The notes beneath the pieces were generated by a model. It was not told where the DNA came from. It made no database searches and saw only the letters and a list, made by a program, of their open reading frames with translations. A program made the translations under genes and the position numbers. A stretch of 64,000 nt of DNA from Streptomyces hygroscopicus (GTDB taxonomy: Bacteria; Actinomycetota; Actinomycetes; Streptomycetales; Streptomycetaceae), in assembly GCF_026168105.1 (NCBI RefSeq), contig NZ_LBMW01000022.1, positions 78,214 to 142,213 of the forward strand, in the 5' to 3' direction. How positions within the stretch are numbered: the first letter of the stretch is position 1; every line of letters starts with the position of its first letter. Below are positions 50,512 through 60,000 of this stretch, piece after piece.

Positions 50512-51906
50512 GTGGCGACCCGGATCGAGGGCAGGGTGTTGCGGCGAGGGGACTACCACTACGAGAGCCGGCGCCGTGAGGCGTGCTGGCACTCGGCGGT
50601 GCCGGAACGCTACCCAGAAGTGATCGTCCTGGCGAACAACGAGGACGATGTCGTCGCCGCGGTACAGCTCGCCAGGGAGGGAGGCCTGCAGATCGCGGTG
50701 CGTTCCGGCGGCCACAGCTGGTCCGGTTCGCACCTGCGCGACGGCACGGTCCTGATCGACCTGTCGAACTTGCGGCACGTGGCGGTCGACAAGGAGGCGA
50801 TGACCGCGACCGCCCAGCCCGGCATCAAAGGATCAGAGCTCAACACGCTCCTGGCAGAGCAAGACCTGTTCTTTCCCACGGGACACTGCACGGGTGTCTC
50901 CATCGGCGGCTATCTGCTGCAAGGCGGGTTCGCCTGGGCCGGACGGGACTACGGGCCGGCCTGCATGTCGGTCACCGGCATCGACGTGGTCACGGCGAAC
51001 GGCGAACGGGTCCACGCCGACGAGACACAGAACGCCGACCTGTTCTGGGCGGCCCGTGGCGCCGGTCCCGGTTTCTTCGCCGTCGTGACCAGGTTCTACG
51101 TCAAGCTGTATTCCCGCAGACGGGTCACGATGAACAGCGGCTACTTCTGGCCTGCGCCTTTCGCCCAGGACGTCTACCGGTTCGTACACGAGATCGGCCG
51201 TCGGACCCCGACGGAGATCAATCTCATGTGCGTCCGCGACCCGATGACCAACCACGAGCCGCTCATCGCACTCAACGCGACGGCCTTCACCGATACCGAG
51301 GAAGAGGCCCGGGAACAACTGGCGGTCTACGAGTCCTGTCCCGCACGCTCTCACGTACTCACGACACGACTCAACGAGGTGTCGGACACGGGAACCTTGA
51401 GCCGGGTCGGCACCGATCCCCACTACGACGAGACCAAACGCTATCTGGCCGACAACATGTGGACCCACGCTTCCTTCGACGACCTCTGGCCCAACTTCGA
51501 GGCCATGCTGAAGACCTGGCCGCCGGCACCGTCGCACATGGTGGTGTTCAACTGGGGATACGAGGGACAGCCCGAACGCCCGTCGATGGCGTACTCGGTC
51601 GAGGACGATGTGTATTACGGGCTGTATGCCGCCTGGACCGATCCCGCCGACGACCAGCGGTACACAAGGTGGGTGACCGACCACATGCGAGCGTGGGAAC
51701 CGTTTGCCAGTGGCATCCAGCTGGCCGACGAGAACCTGGTCAACCGCCCGTATCGCTTCGTGACCGACGAGAACCTCCGGCGGCTCGACACGCACCGCGC
51801 TGCTTGGGATCCCGAGGGGCTGTTCGTGTCCTGGCTCGGCCGACCGGTACTGCGTACCGATGCCGCAGACACCGGGGAAGTCCCGGTGGCCGGCGCGAGC
51901 GACTGA
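50512..51906 (+). CDS. FAD-linked oxidase, berberine-bridge-enzyme type
   Basis: A 464-aa flavoprotein with a PCMH/FAD_binding_4 domain and a C-terminal BBE segment (NRPYRFVTDENLRRLDTHRAAWDPEGLF). RSGGHSWSG supplies the His for 8-alpha attachment, and GHCTGVSIGGYLLQGG supplies a Cys at the second attachment site, so FAD is probably held by two covalent bonds. Such enzymes oxidise alcohols, sugars or secondary-metabolite intermediates with O2. GTG 50512 follows AAAGGACAGGGC. No signal peptide is seen. The substrate is unknown; the adjacent PhlG-like remnant hints at phenolic chemistry. Confidence 0.85.
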   Translation: MATRIEGRVLRRGDYHYESRRREACWHSAVPERYPEVIVLANNEDDVVAAVQLAREGGLQIAVRSGGHSWSGSHLRDGTVLIDLSNLRHVAVDKEAMTATAQPGIKGSELNTLLAEQDLFFPTGHCTGVSIGGYLLQGGFAWAGRDYGPACMSVTGIDVVTANGERVHADETQNADLFWAARGAGPGFFAVVTRFYVKLYSRRRVTMNSGYFWPAPFAQDVYRFVHEIGRRTPTEINLMCVRDPMTNHEPLIALNATAFTDTEEEAREQLAVYESCPARSHVLTTRLNEVSDTGTLSRVGTDPHYDETKRYLADNMWTHASFDDLWPNFEAMLKTWPPAPSHMVVFNWGYEGQPERPSMAYSVEDDVYYGLYAAWTDPADDQRYTRWVTDHMRAWEPFASGIQLADENLVNRPYRFVTDENLRRLDTHRAAWDPEGLFVSWLGRPVLRTDAADTGEVPVAGASD

Positions 51907-51965
51907 GCGGCATGGGCCGGCGGGTGAGGCAGTGCGTCGTCGGGGTCGGCCGGCGTGTTCGCCTA

Positions 51966-52427
51966 CCTGGCCCGGTCTCCCAGTCCGGCGACACCGTGCG
52001 GGGTGCCGATTCCGGTGGGCCCGTCGTAGCCCGGGACGGCGGTGCACAGGTAGGTGCCGCCACAGGGGTCGTTGGTTCCGTAGGTGATGTCATTGAACGC
52101 CCGCGGACGCGCGTAGGGGTAGGAGTTGGGGTACGTGTTCGGGGCTGGGTTGCCTGCGAGCGCGTACATGGCGGCGACGAGCGGGGTGGACACGCTGGTG
52201 CCGCCGACGACCTGCCAGCCCTGACCGAATGTGCCGAAGGTGTCGTAGACGGCCAGGCCGGTGGCAGGGTCGGCATCTGCGGAGACGTCGTTCATGGTGC
52301 GGTTGGCGCACAGCGGATCGTGCTGGAAGGACGGCTCGGGCTCGAACCGGGAGCAGCCGGAGCCGGTTCCGCGCCAGACCGTTTCGGTCCAGCCGCGGCG
52401 GTTGTGGGCACGGTTCAGTGAAATCAC
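51966..52427 (-). pseudogene. C-terminal fragment of an S53 (sedolisin) peptidase
   Basis: About 150 codons match the end of the intact S53 peptidase at 35482-36732: NRAHNRRGWTETVW, SADADPATGLAVYDTFG, the catalytic-Ser motif VGGTSVSTP and GYDGPTGIGTPHGV. The catalytic Glu/Asp, oxyanion Asp and signal peptide are absent, and homology ends at about 52425. It is a 5'-truncated remnant of a diverged paralogue, not a recent copy. Confidence 0.82.
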
Positions 52428-52551
52428 TCGCTCGGCAGACCGCCCGGGCAGCCCCGTGTTCCCGGCATCAGCAGCGGCGGTTTGACGGACCGGTTTGCGC
52501 TGCGTCCGGTTCAGTCAACCGGAGCCGAACCCGGGCGATGCCGGGCGGCGC

Positions 52552-53583
52552 TCAACCACGGTCCTTGTCAACGCCCTGCGGTGCATGGGGACCTGGGATC
52601 TCTCCCGATCCCCGGGGGATCAGCCTGGTGGGCATGACGACGGTGCGGGGCGGGGACGTGTCCCCATGAATGCGGGCGAACAGCAGATGGGCGGCGCTCG
52701 TTCCGAGCGCGACCGGGTCCTGGGCGATGACGGTGACCGGCGGGGTCATCTGCGCGGCCAGGGTGAAGTCGTCGAAGCTGACGAACGCGATGTCGGAGGG
52801 CAGGGCGGCCAGCACCCCGAACGCAACCACGTCATTGCTGGCCAGTATCGCCGTGGGGGGCGTGGAAGCGGAGAGGATCTCCGCGACGGCTTTGGCGGCG
52901 TCCGGCACAGACCTCAGGCCGTGCCGGATGAGCGCCGGGTCCGCCTCGATGCCGGCGGCCTCCAGCGCTGCCAGGTAGCCCCGATACCGCTCGCCGACGG
53001 TCCAGATCTCCTGCTTGTCGCCGAGGTAGCCGATGTTGCGGTGGCCGTGCGCGATCAGGTGGTGGACGGCCTCCTGCACGGCGCCGAAGTTGTCCACCAC
53101 CACGGTGTCCACCTCCAGCCCGCGTGCTGCCCGGTCCACGCACACGATTTTGGTGCCCCGGGACTGGGCCGAGCGCAGGAAACGGTGGCTGCCGGCGACG
53201 GGGGTGAGGATCAGCCCGTCGACGCGGCGAGCGGTGAAGGCCGCTATGAGCTCCCGCTCCCGGCGCTGGTCGTCACGGCTGGAGCCGATGAGCACCATGC
53301 TGCCGTGCCGGCGGGCGACGTCCTCGGCGGCCGATGCGACGGCGGCCATAAAGGGGTCGCCGACGTGGTCGACCATCAGCCCGATGGTCTTGCTCAACTG
53401 GTCCGTGAGGCGCAGTTGACGAGCCACGTCGTCACGCTGGTAGCCCAGCTTCCGGACGGCCGCCTCCACGCGCGCGGCGGTTTCCGGAGAGACGACCGAA
53501 TCACCGTTGACGACTCGGGAAACGGTCATCACGCTGACGCCGGCTTCTGCGGCAACATCCTTCATCGTCGGCCGGGTGGCCAC
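52552..53583 (-). CDS. LacI-family transcriptional repressor
   Basis: A 343-aa protein: N-terminal LacI HTH (MKDVAAEAGVSVMTVSRVVNG) with the hinge, then a periplasmic-binding-protein-like sugar-sensing domain (IGLMVDHVGDPFMAAV, DGLILTPV, TAILASNDVVAFG). GTG 53583 has GGGAGG 8 nt upstream. It is divergent from a sugar ABC transporter, and nearly the same 13-bp motif containing GTTAACG lies before each, so it most likely represses itself and the transporter in the absence of the sugar. Confidence 0.88.
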   Translation of the reverse strand: MATRPTMKDVAAEAGVSVMTVSRVVNGDSVVSPETAARVEAAVRKLGYQRDDVARQLRLTDQLSKTIGLMVDHVGDPFMAAVASAAEDVARRHGSMVLIGSSRDDQRRERELIAAFTARRVDGLILTPVAGSHRFLRSAQSRGTKIVCVDRAARGLEVDTVVVDNFGAVQEAVHHLIAHGHRNIGYLGDKQEIWTVGERYRGYLAALEAAGIEADPALIRHGLRSVPDAAKAVAEILSASTPPTAILASNDVVAFGVLAALPSDIAFVSFDDFTLAAQMTPPVTVIAQDPVALGTSAAHLLFARIHGDTSPPRTVVMPTRLIPRGSGEIPGPHAPQGVDKDRG

Positions 53584-53610
53584 GCTCCGCGCCTCCCTTC
53601 GAGCATCGAT

Positions 53611-53624
53611 ACGTTAACGTTACC
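53611..53624. promoter_or_regulatory. LacI-type operator near the repressor gene
   Basis: ACGTTAACGT (53611-53620) is a perfect 10-bp palindrome within ACGTTAACGTTACC. The central AACG/TTAACG form is typical for LacI-family sites. It lies 28 bp upstream of the repressor start, so it fits autoregulation. Confidence 0.65.
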
Positions 53625-53916
53625 GCATATGCCAGTGGGTGATCTCCGGTCGCCGCCGCTTCGCTCTGCGGCCCTCCATGCCCCTTCCCGTCCGTGACGG
53701 CAGTCCCGCGCGCGGTCGCCGACTCAGGCGGTGGCATTTCGGCGCGGCTCTCGTGCGGGCATGGGGGAACAGGCCACGGCGTGCCGACAGGCACCCACGG
53801 GTTGGCTCCCGGATGCCGAACGCGGCGATCGTGCGCGGACCGTGACCGCTTTCCATGAGATCTGGTTCACATCCACCCCTTGACGCCCTCATGTGGGGCG
53901 CACAGAATCATCGCAC

Positions 53917-53929
53917 TGTTAACGATACC
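53917..53929. promoter_or_regulatory. LacI-type operator near the ABC operon
   Basis: TGTTAACGATACC matches CGTTAACGTTACC before the repressor gene at 11 of 13 positions. It ends 16 bp before the ATG of the ATPase gene, so binding there would block expression of the transporter. Confidence 0.62.
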
Positions 53930-53945
53930 AACGAGAAGGCGCAAC

Positions 53946-54767
53946 ATGGCCTCTGTGAGGGAACCGCTTCTCGCGGCACACGGCGTGGTCAAACGCTTCG
54001 GCCACGTACAGGCGTTGCAGGGCGCCGACTTCACCGCGTACGCCGGTGAAGTCGTCGGCCTGATCGGCGACAACGGTGCCGGCAAGTCGACTTTGGTGAA
54101 CGTACTGTCGGGCGTCATCGCCCCTGACGACGGTGAAGTCCGCCTCGAAGGGGCGCCGGTGCGGTTCGCCGGGCCGATGGACGCGCAGCGTCACGGAGTG
54201 GAGACCGTCTACCAGGACTTGTCGATGGCACCCGACCTGGACGCCGCGGCCAATCTGTACCTCGGCAGGGAGATCCTGCGAGGCGGGCTGCTGGGCCGGC
54301 TGGGCGTGCTGGACCGGCCCACCATGCGGCGGGAGGCGGTCACTGCCTTCGCCGAACTCGGTGTCGAGCTGAAGGACATGACGGCACCGGTGGCAACGTT
54401 GTCAGGAGGTCAGCGTCAGTCGGTGGCCGTGGCCCGAGCCGTGGCGTTCGCGAACAAGGTCATCTTCATGGACGAGCCCACTGCCGCTCTGGGCGTGATG
54501 CAGCGCGCCCGCGTACTGGAGACCGTGCGGCGGGTGGCGGACCGGGGCATCTGCGTGGTGCTGATCAGCCACAACATGCCCGAGGTGCTGTCGGTGGCAG
54601 ACCGCGTCGAGGTGTTGCGGCTCGGACGGCGGGTCGCCTCCTTCAACGCGGCCGACACCACGATCGAGGAACTCGTCGGGGCCATGACCGGATCGCTGGA
54701 CGGCCCCGCCCACAAGGACGCGGCCCGTGGCGCGGCCGGTGCAGGTGAATCGGAGGAAGGTCGATGA
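53946..54767 (+). CDS. Sugar ABC transporter ATPase (FrcA-like)
   Basis: A 273-aa single ABC domain with Walker A GDNGAGKST, signature LSGGQRQ, Walker B VIFMDEPTAALG and the switch His in LISHNMPEV. It is of the ribose/fructose (RbsA-related) class but has only one ABC half, like FrcA. ATG 53946 has GAGAAGG 6 nt upstream; longer in-frame starts would lie in the operator. It is coupled to the permease by ATGA. Confidence 0.88.
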   Translation: MASVREPLLAAHGVVKRFGHVQALQGADFTAYAGEVVGLIGDNGAGKSTLVNVLSGVIAPDDGEVRLEGAPVRFAGPMDAQRHGVETVYQDLSMAPDLDAAANLYLGREILRGGLLGRLGVLDRPTMRREAVTAFAELGVELKDMTAPVATLSGGQRQSVAVARAVAFANKVIFMDEPTAALGVMQRARVLETVRRVADRGICVVLISHNMPEVLSVADRVEVLRLGRRVASFNAADTTIEELVGAMTGSLDGPAHKDAARGAAGAGESEEGR

Positions 54768-55825
54768 CCGCCGAAAGCCAGGAGATCCGGCAGACCGCAG
54801 GGGCACAGGATCCGCTCCCCTCCACCAGCGGGCGCAGCGGGTTGCCCGCGTGGCTGCGCCGCGCAGCGTCGATCAGTGAGCTGTGGACGTTCGTGATCCT
54901 CGTGGCGTTGGTCGCGTTCTTCACCCTTGCCGCGCCGGGCAAGTTCTTCACCACGTACGACCTCACACAGATCGCCGTCAATGCGGCGATCTACCTGGTG
55001 CTCGGCGTCGGTATGACGTACGTGATCATCACCGCGGGCATAGATCTCTCCATAGGCTCGGTCCTGGTCCTGGCCGCCGTGGCCGCAGGGGAGTACAACA
55101 TCCACCACGGCGGGCCCGCCGCCGGCTGGGGCACGGTGGTGGTCTGCGTGCTCATCGCGCTTGCCGTCGGCACCGGGTGGGGCGCACTGCAGGGAGCGCT
55201 GGTGGCGACCGGGAAGGTTTCCCCGCTGATCGTGACGCTCGGCGGACTGGGCGCGGCGCTGGGCCTGGCCGAACTGGCCACCGGCGGCCAGGACCCGGCC
55301 GGTGCCGCCGCCACGAATCTGCAGAACACCCTCGGCTTCGGCAAACTGCTCGGCATCCCATGGCTGGTGATCCTTGCCGCGGTGGTCACCGCCGTATTCG
55401 GCGCGGTGCTGAGCGGAACGAGGTTCGGCAACTACACCCTTGCGATCGGCTCCAACCCTGCCGCCGTACGGCGCGCGGGCATCCCGGTGGGCCGGCACCT
55501 GATCAAGGTCTACGGATTGATGGGGCTGCTGGCGGGGCTGGGTGCGGTGATGTGGCTGGCCTCGTACGGCACGACGTCGATTGCCGGACACTCCACCGAC
55601 AACCTCAAGGTGATCACCGCGGTGGTCCTCGGCGGCACCAGCCTGTTCGGCGGGCGCGGTTCGGTACTGGGCACGGTCATCGGCGTGTTCATCCCCGCGG
55701 TGCTCACCACCGGACTGGTCGTCATCGGGGTCCAGCAGTACTGGCAGGACGTGGCCGTGGGCGTCGTACTGGTCGCCGCCGTCTACATCGACCAGACGCG
55801 CCGGAAAAGCCGAGAACGCAGATAG
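54764..55825 (+). CDS. Sugar ABC transporter permease (FrcC/RbsC-like)
   Basis: A 353-aa membrane protein with about ten hydrophobic segments and the BPD_transp_2 pattern GMTYVIITAGIDLSIGSVLVLAAV. The EAA-like loop GSNPAAVRRAGIPV and the ending GGTSLFGGRGSVLGTVIGV are also typical. It forms the channel with the upstream ATPase, whose stop overlaps its start. The binding-protein gene follows 134 bp later; the gap has no obvious terminator. Confidence 0.88.
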   Translation: MTAESQEIRQTAGAQDPLPSTSGRSGLPAWLRRAASISELWTFVILVALVAFFTLAAPGKFFTTYDLTQIAVNAAIYLVLGVGMTYVIITAGIDLSIGSVLVLAAVAAGEYNIHHGGPAAGWGTVVVCVLIALAVGTGWGALQGALVATGKVSPLIVTLGGLGAALGLAELATGGQDPAGAAATNLQNTLGFGKLLGIPWLVILAAVVTAVFGAVLSGTRFGNYTLAIGSNPAAVRRAGIPVGRHLIKVYGLMGLLAGLGAVMWLASYGTTSIAGHSTDNLKVITAVVLGGTSLFGGRGSVLGTVIGVFIPAVLTTGLVVIGVQQYWQDVAVGVVLVAAVYIDQTRRKSRERR

Positions 55826-55959
55826 CCACCCCGCACCATCCGGCATCCCACATGTGCAGCGGGGTGCACGTCCACGTAAGAACCGGCCAGGCCGATCCCC
55901 GCAACAGGGCGGGACGACCACCCGCAGTGCCGGGTGCGCATGTTAAGGAGAACAGCGTT

Positions 55960-56958
55960 ATGTCGAGCATTCGCAGCAACCGCAGACTGCTGATGGCCGC
56001 AGGCACCGTACTGGCCCTGGCCACGACCGCCGCATGCAGTTCGTCGAGCACGAGCGGTTCGGGGTCGGCGGGCGGTGCCGCCCACAAGAAGGTCACCCTG
56101 ATCACCGGTGTGAAGAGCGACCCCTTCTACATCACCATGAGCTGTGCCGCCCAGGACGAGGCCAAGGCCAAGGGCATGGACTTCAACGCCGATGGTTCAG
56201 CGCAGTGGGACGTGTCGGTCCAGCGCCCGCTGCTCGATTCCGTCGCCGCGGCCCGCCCCGACGGGCTGATGATCGCGCCGGTCGACACCGACGCCCTGAC
56301 GCCTTCGCTCAAGCAGATCCAGTCGTCCGGAACCAAGGTCGCGCTCGTGGACACGGTGGTGAGCGATCCCTCGGTCGGGATCACCCGGATCTCGTCCGAC
56401 AACGAGAAGGGCGGGCGGGTCGCCGCCGACGCGCTCGCCAAGCAGATGGGCGAGAAGGGCTCGGTCATCGTCATCAGTGTCAAGCCCGGCGTTTCCACCA
56501 CCGACGCCCGCATCAAGGGCTTCACCGAGGAGATGGCCAAGTACCCCCGCATCAAGGTGCTGCCGACTCTCTACGACAACGACCAGCCGGCCACCGCGGC
56601 CTCGCAGATCCAGTCGACGCTGGCGGCCCACCCCGACCTGGGAGGCGTGTTCGCGGGCAACACGAACACCGGAAAGGGCATCGCCACCGGCCTCAAGCAG
56701 GCCGGCAAGCAGGGCACCGTCAAGGTCGCCGCATTCGACGCCGAACCGGACGAGGTAGCGGCGCTCAAGGACGGAACGCTTCAGGTGCTGGTCGCCCAGG
56801 ATCCCGCGTCGATCGGCAAGGGGGCCGTCGACCAGCTCGCCGCCGTCTTCGACGGAAAGCCCGTCGACAAGTCGATCGGCACCAACATGGTCGCCATCAC
56901 CCCTGCCAACATGAACGACGCCGGGGTCAGTAAGTACTTCTACAAGTCCGGATGCTGA
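55960..56958 (+). CDS. Sugar ABC transporter substrate-binding lipoprotein
   Basis: A 332-aa protein with a lipoprotein signal (LMAAGTVLALATTAAC, the Cys being the lipidated residue) and a Ser/Gly-rich tether. A periplasmic-binding-protein-4 type fold follows (VTLITGVKSDPFYITMSCAAQDEAKAKG, DGLMIAPVD, GVFAGNTNTGKGIATG). Such proteins bind pentoses, hexoses or AI-2-like ligands. ATG 55960 has AAGGAG 9 nt upstream. The exact sugar is not evident. Confidence 0.87.
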   Translation: MSSIRSNRRLLMAAGTVLALATTAACSSSSTSGSGSAGGAAHKKVTLITGVKSDPFYITMSCAAQDEAKAKGMDFNADGSAQWDVSVQRPLLDSVAAARPDGLMIAPVDTDALTPSLKQIQSSGTKVALVDTVVSDPSVGITRISSDNEKGGRVAADALAKQMGEKGSVIVISVKPGVSTTDARIKGFTEEMAKYPRIKVLPTLYDNDQPATAASQIQSTLAAHPDLGGVFAGNTNTGKGIATGLKQAGKQGTVKVAAFDAEPDEVAALKDGTLQVLVAQDPASIGKGAVDQLAAVFDGKPVDKSIGTNMVAITPANMNDAGVSKYFYKSGC

Positions 56959-57060
56959 CGGGCCCGTGAGGGAGGACGTGGACTGCCGCCGGCCGCCGGG
57001 CTGAGCACGGCCCGGCGCCATTCGCACCCGCCGACGGGGGCCCGGTCTTCCGGATGCACG

Positions 57061-60000
57061 TCAGGACCCGTCGGGCTGGGGCTCGTCGCGGAGTGCGGCA
57101 AGGGTTTCGGTGACGGCGGCCTCCGCGGCGGGGGTCGGCCGCCGCAACCGGGGTGTTGCGGCGGTGGCGTTGACGATCATGCAGTACAGAAGCGATCTGC
57201 GGCTCTGGCCGTCGGGGAGCAGCCGGCAGGCGGCGGGAAGGTGCTCCTCGGCCAGGGCACCCAGCTGCCGCAGCCGGGTGTCGAGGGGGACGGGGCGGTC
57301 GGCGCAGGCGCTCACCGGTGCGGCGAAGGCCGGAACGGCCGGTGCGAGAAGCGGCAGCACCCGGCAGCGGCTTGGGCATTCGGCACATCCGGGCAGCTCA
57401 CGGGGCGGGCGGGAGCCGATGGTTCGGACCAGGCCCGCACGGACCTCGGCGAGCAGGTCGACTGCCGGCCCGTCGAGGTCTGCCGCGTTCAGCCAGCCCT
57501 CGGCCAGTCGCGCCAGAATCCGGGCGGCACGGTCGCGTTCGAGGAGCCCCGCGCCGCCGTCCAGTGCGCCGAGGCCGCCCAGTCGGCGCCGGGCGGCCTG
57601 CGCGAAGGTGCAGTAGGCCAGGGCACCCCTGGGCACGGACGAGCGCCAGGCCGCCCACGCGTCCCACAACTGCTCCGGCGTACCCAGCAGCAGACGGTCG
57701 AAGAAGGGGGACAGCGCCTGGTCCGCGGCGGCCCGTGCGCTGTCCCGGTCGGCCAGGTGCAGCACGGTGCAGGGCGCCGGACAGCGGCGGCAGCCGCCGT
57801 GACGGTGCAGATACGCCCGGTCGGCTTCGGCGGGTGCGCCCGGCGGTCCCGGTGCCCGTACGGCGGGAGGCTCGTGCCGCCGCATCCTGGCCAGCACGGC
57901 CGAGCCGATCCGCTCGTCGTGGACGACGGCCTCACCGGGCGGCAGAGTGGCCAGGCGGCGGCTCTGCTGCTCGGTGAGGTTGACCGACGCGGCGACGACC
58001 GCACGGTCGTCGGCGGCGACCAGCCGGTGCAGAATCTTGACGTTGGAGTTCTTGACGATCTCCGGCGCCAGCTTGGTGGGCACTTGGTCGGCGACGACGA
58101 AGCCCTCACCGTACGCCCGCATCTCGGCCAGCATGTCGGTGAACATCGCCACCGCCTTGGCCTGCGCATCAGGGCTCTCCGCGCCGGACGGCGGCCGGGC
58201 CGCGCGCAGCAGCCGGTGGGCCTCCTCGATCAGCGTCAGATGGCGCAGTTCCTCGCCGTCCGGCGCGGAGGCCCCTCCGCGCGACTCGGCGTGCTCGTAC
58301 AGGCGGCACAGCAGCAGGGCCATGACGAAGGACTTCTCCTCGTCGTCGCCGAGGTTGCGCAGCTCGATCACCGCCGGCCGGGCGAAGAGCTCCTCCACGG
58401 GCACCGAGCGCCGGGTGTCCAGGGCCATGCCCTTGGTGCCCACCACCAGGCTGCCCAACCGGGAGCGCAGTGCGGCGCCAAGGTTCTGGTGGACCTCGCG
58501 TCCGTAGGCGCGGCGCTCCAGAACGTCCTCGATCTTGTCCTGGAGTTCCCTGACGGTCGGGGTGAGCGCCGCGACGTCCGGTGCGGAGGGACGCGGGCCG
58601 AGCAGGTCGTTGGCGGAGGTGTGCAGGTCCCAGCCACGCTCGGTGTAGACCTCGAGCATCGCGTCCTCGAGGACGTACGACATGCCGGCGAACATGGGGA
58701 AGGACGCGTTGAACACCGCCTTGAGCAGGTCGATGTGCCGTGAGAGCGGTACGGAGGCGAGCGGGGCGAACGGGTTGAGACGCAGCGGCAGCGGGGCGTC
58801 CGGGCCGATGCCGTAGACACGTAGTCCGCCCTTGAGGGCGGGGTGCTGGGCGAGATGGCGGTACTCCGCCTTGGCGGGCTCGATGACCAGGAACGGCACT
58901 CCCAGTTCGGTGTACGCCTCGACCAGCAGGTTCTTGGCCGTGGTGGTCTTGCCGTAACCGGTCATCCCGGTGATGAAGACATGCCTGTTCAGCGCCCGGC
59001 CGGAGACGGTGACGTGCTGGTGCTCGCCGCCCTGCGCGTCGGTGAGGCGCCCGATGGTCACGGCCTTCGGCTCCGGTGGTGGGGCGGAGAGGGCGAACTC
59101 GGCGACGTCGTGCATCGGCAGTCCGGCCACCGGGCCGCGCGGAAGCCCTACGAGGACCGCGAGTTCGGTGGAGGTCAGGCAGGTCGCCAGGGCGTCGAAG
59201 GCGGGACCCAGGGGATGTCCGATGCCGCCGGACGCGGGCGCCAGGGGCAGGATTCGGCCGTGCAGGGCCGCGTTGCGGAGAGTGGCCGACGGCAGCCGAA
59301 GCACCCTCAGCGGATCGAGGGCGGTGGCTTCGCCGCTGCAGGTGCCGCGCAGTGCCCCCGCCAGGGCCTCGAGGGTGCCCTCACCGTCGGCCGCCAGGTA
59401 GACGGCGGTGCGCCACCAGCCCTGGGCACGGGCGGTCTCCAGCCGGTCGATGTGCTGCTGGAGCAGTTTCTCGCAGGCCTCGGCAGTGGCGTTCAGCAGA
59501 TCCGCGCTGTGGCTCCGGGAGGTCGAGACTCCCTTGGAGGTCTGGGAGGTGCCGCGCGGACCGCCGGCGATCGCGGCGAGCTGAAGGGCCGACGGAGCGG
59601 CGGCTGCCAGTGGGCGCACGGCCGGGAAGACCCCGGCGATGGAGCAGAACATGGCGATCGCGGTGAGGCAGGCCGGCAGGCCCGCATCGAGTCCGGCGGC
59701 CTCGGTGGTGGAGGCGGAGCTGGTCTCCCCCTGCTGGCTGACGACGGTGTGCCGGACGAGTGCGTGGATTTCGCTGCGCAAGCGACGGCAGCGGTCGAGG
59801 GTGCGGTCGAGCTCCATGGGGGTGAGGGGTTCGGCTGCGACCACCACGGCATAGCGGCGATCGCCGACGGCTGCGGCGAGGCGGTCCAGGGACTGAAAGG
59901 CTGCGGGGCCCCGGCCATGGGCCGGGGCGGGGATACCGGTGACCAGGGCGAGGGCCGGAGCGGTACGGAGAAACGAGGCCAGCTCGGCATGGGAACCCTC

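Larger units (their letters stand above)
53584..53945. other. Divergent control region of the sugar ABC operon
   Basis: No gene. It contains the two LacI-type operator candidates near its ends. The middle (about 53640-53900) shows nothing further. Confidence 0.6.
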
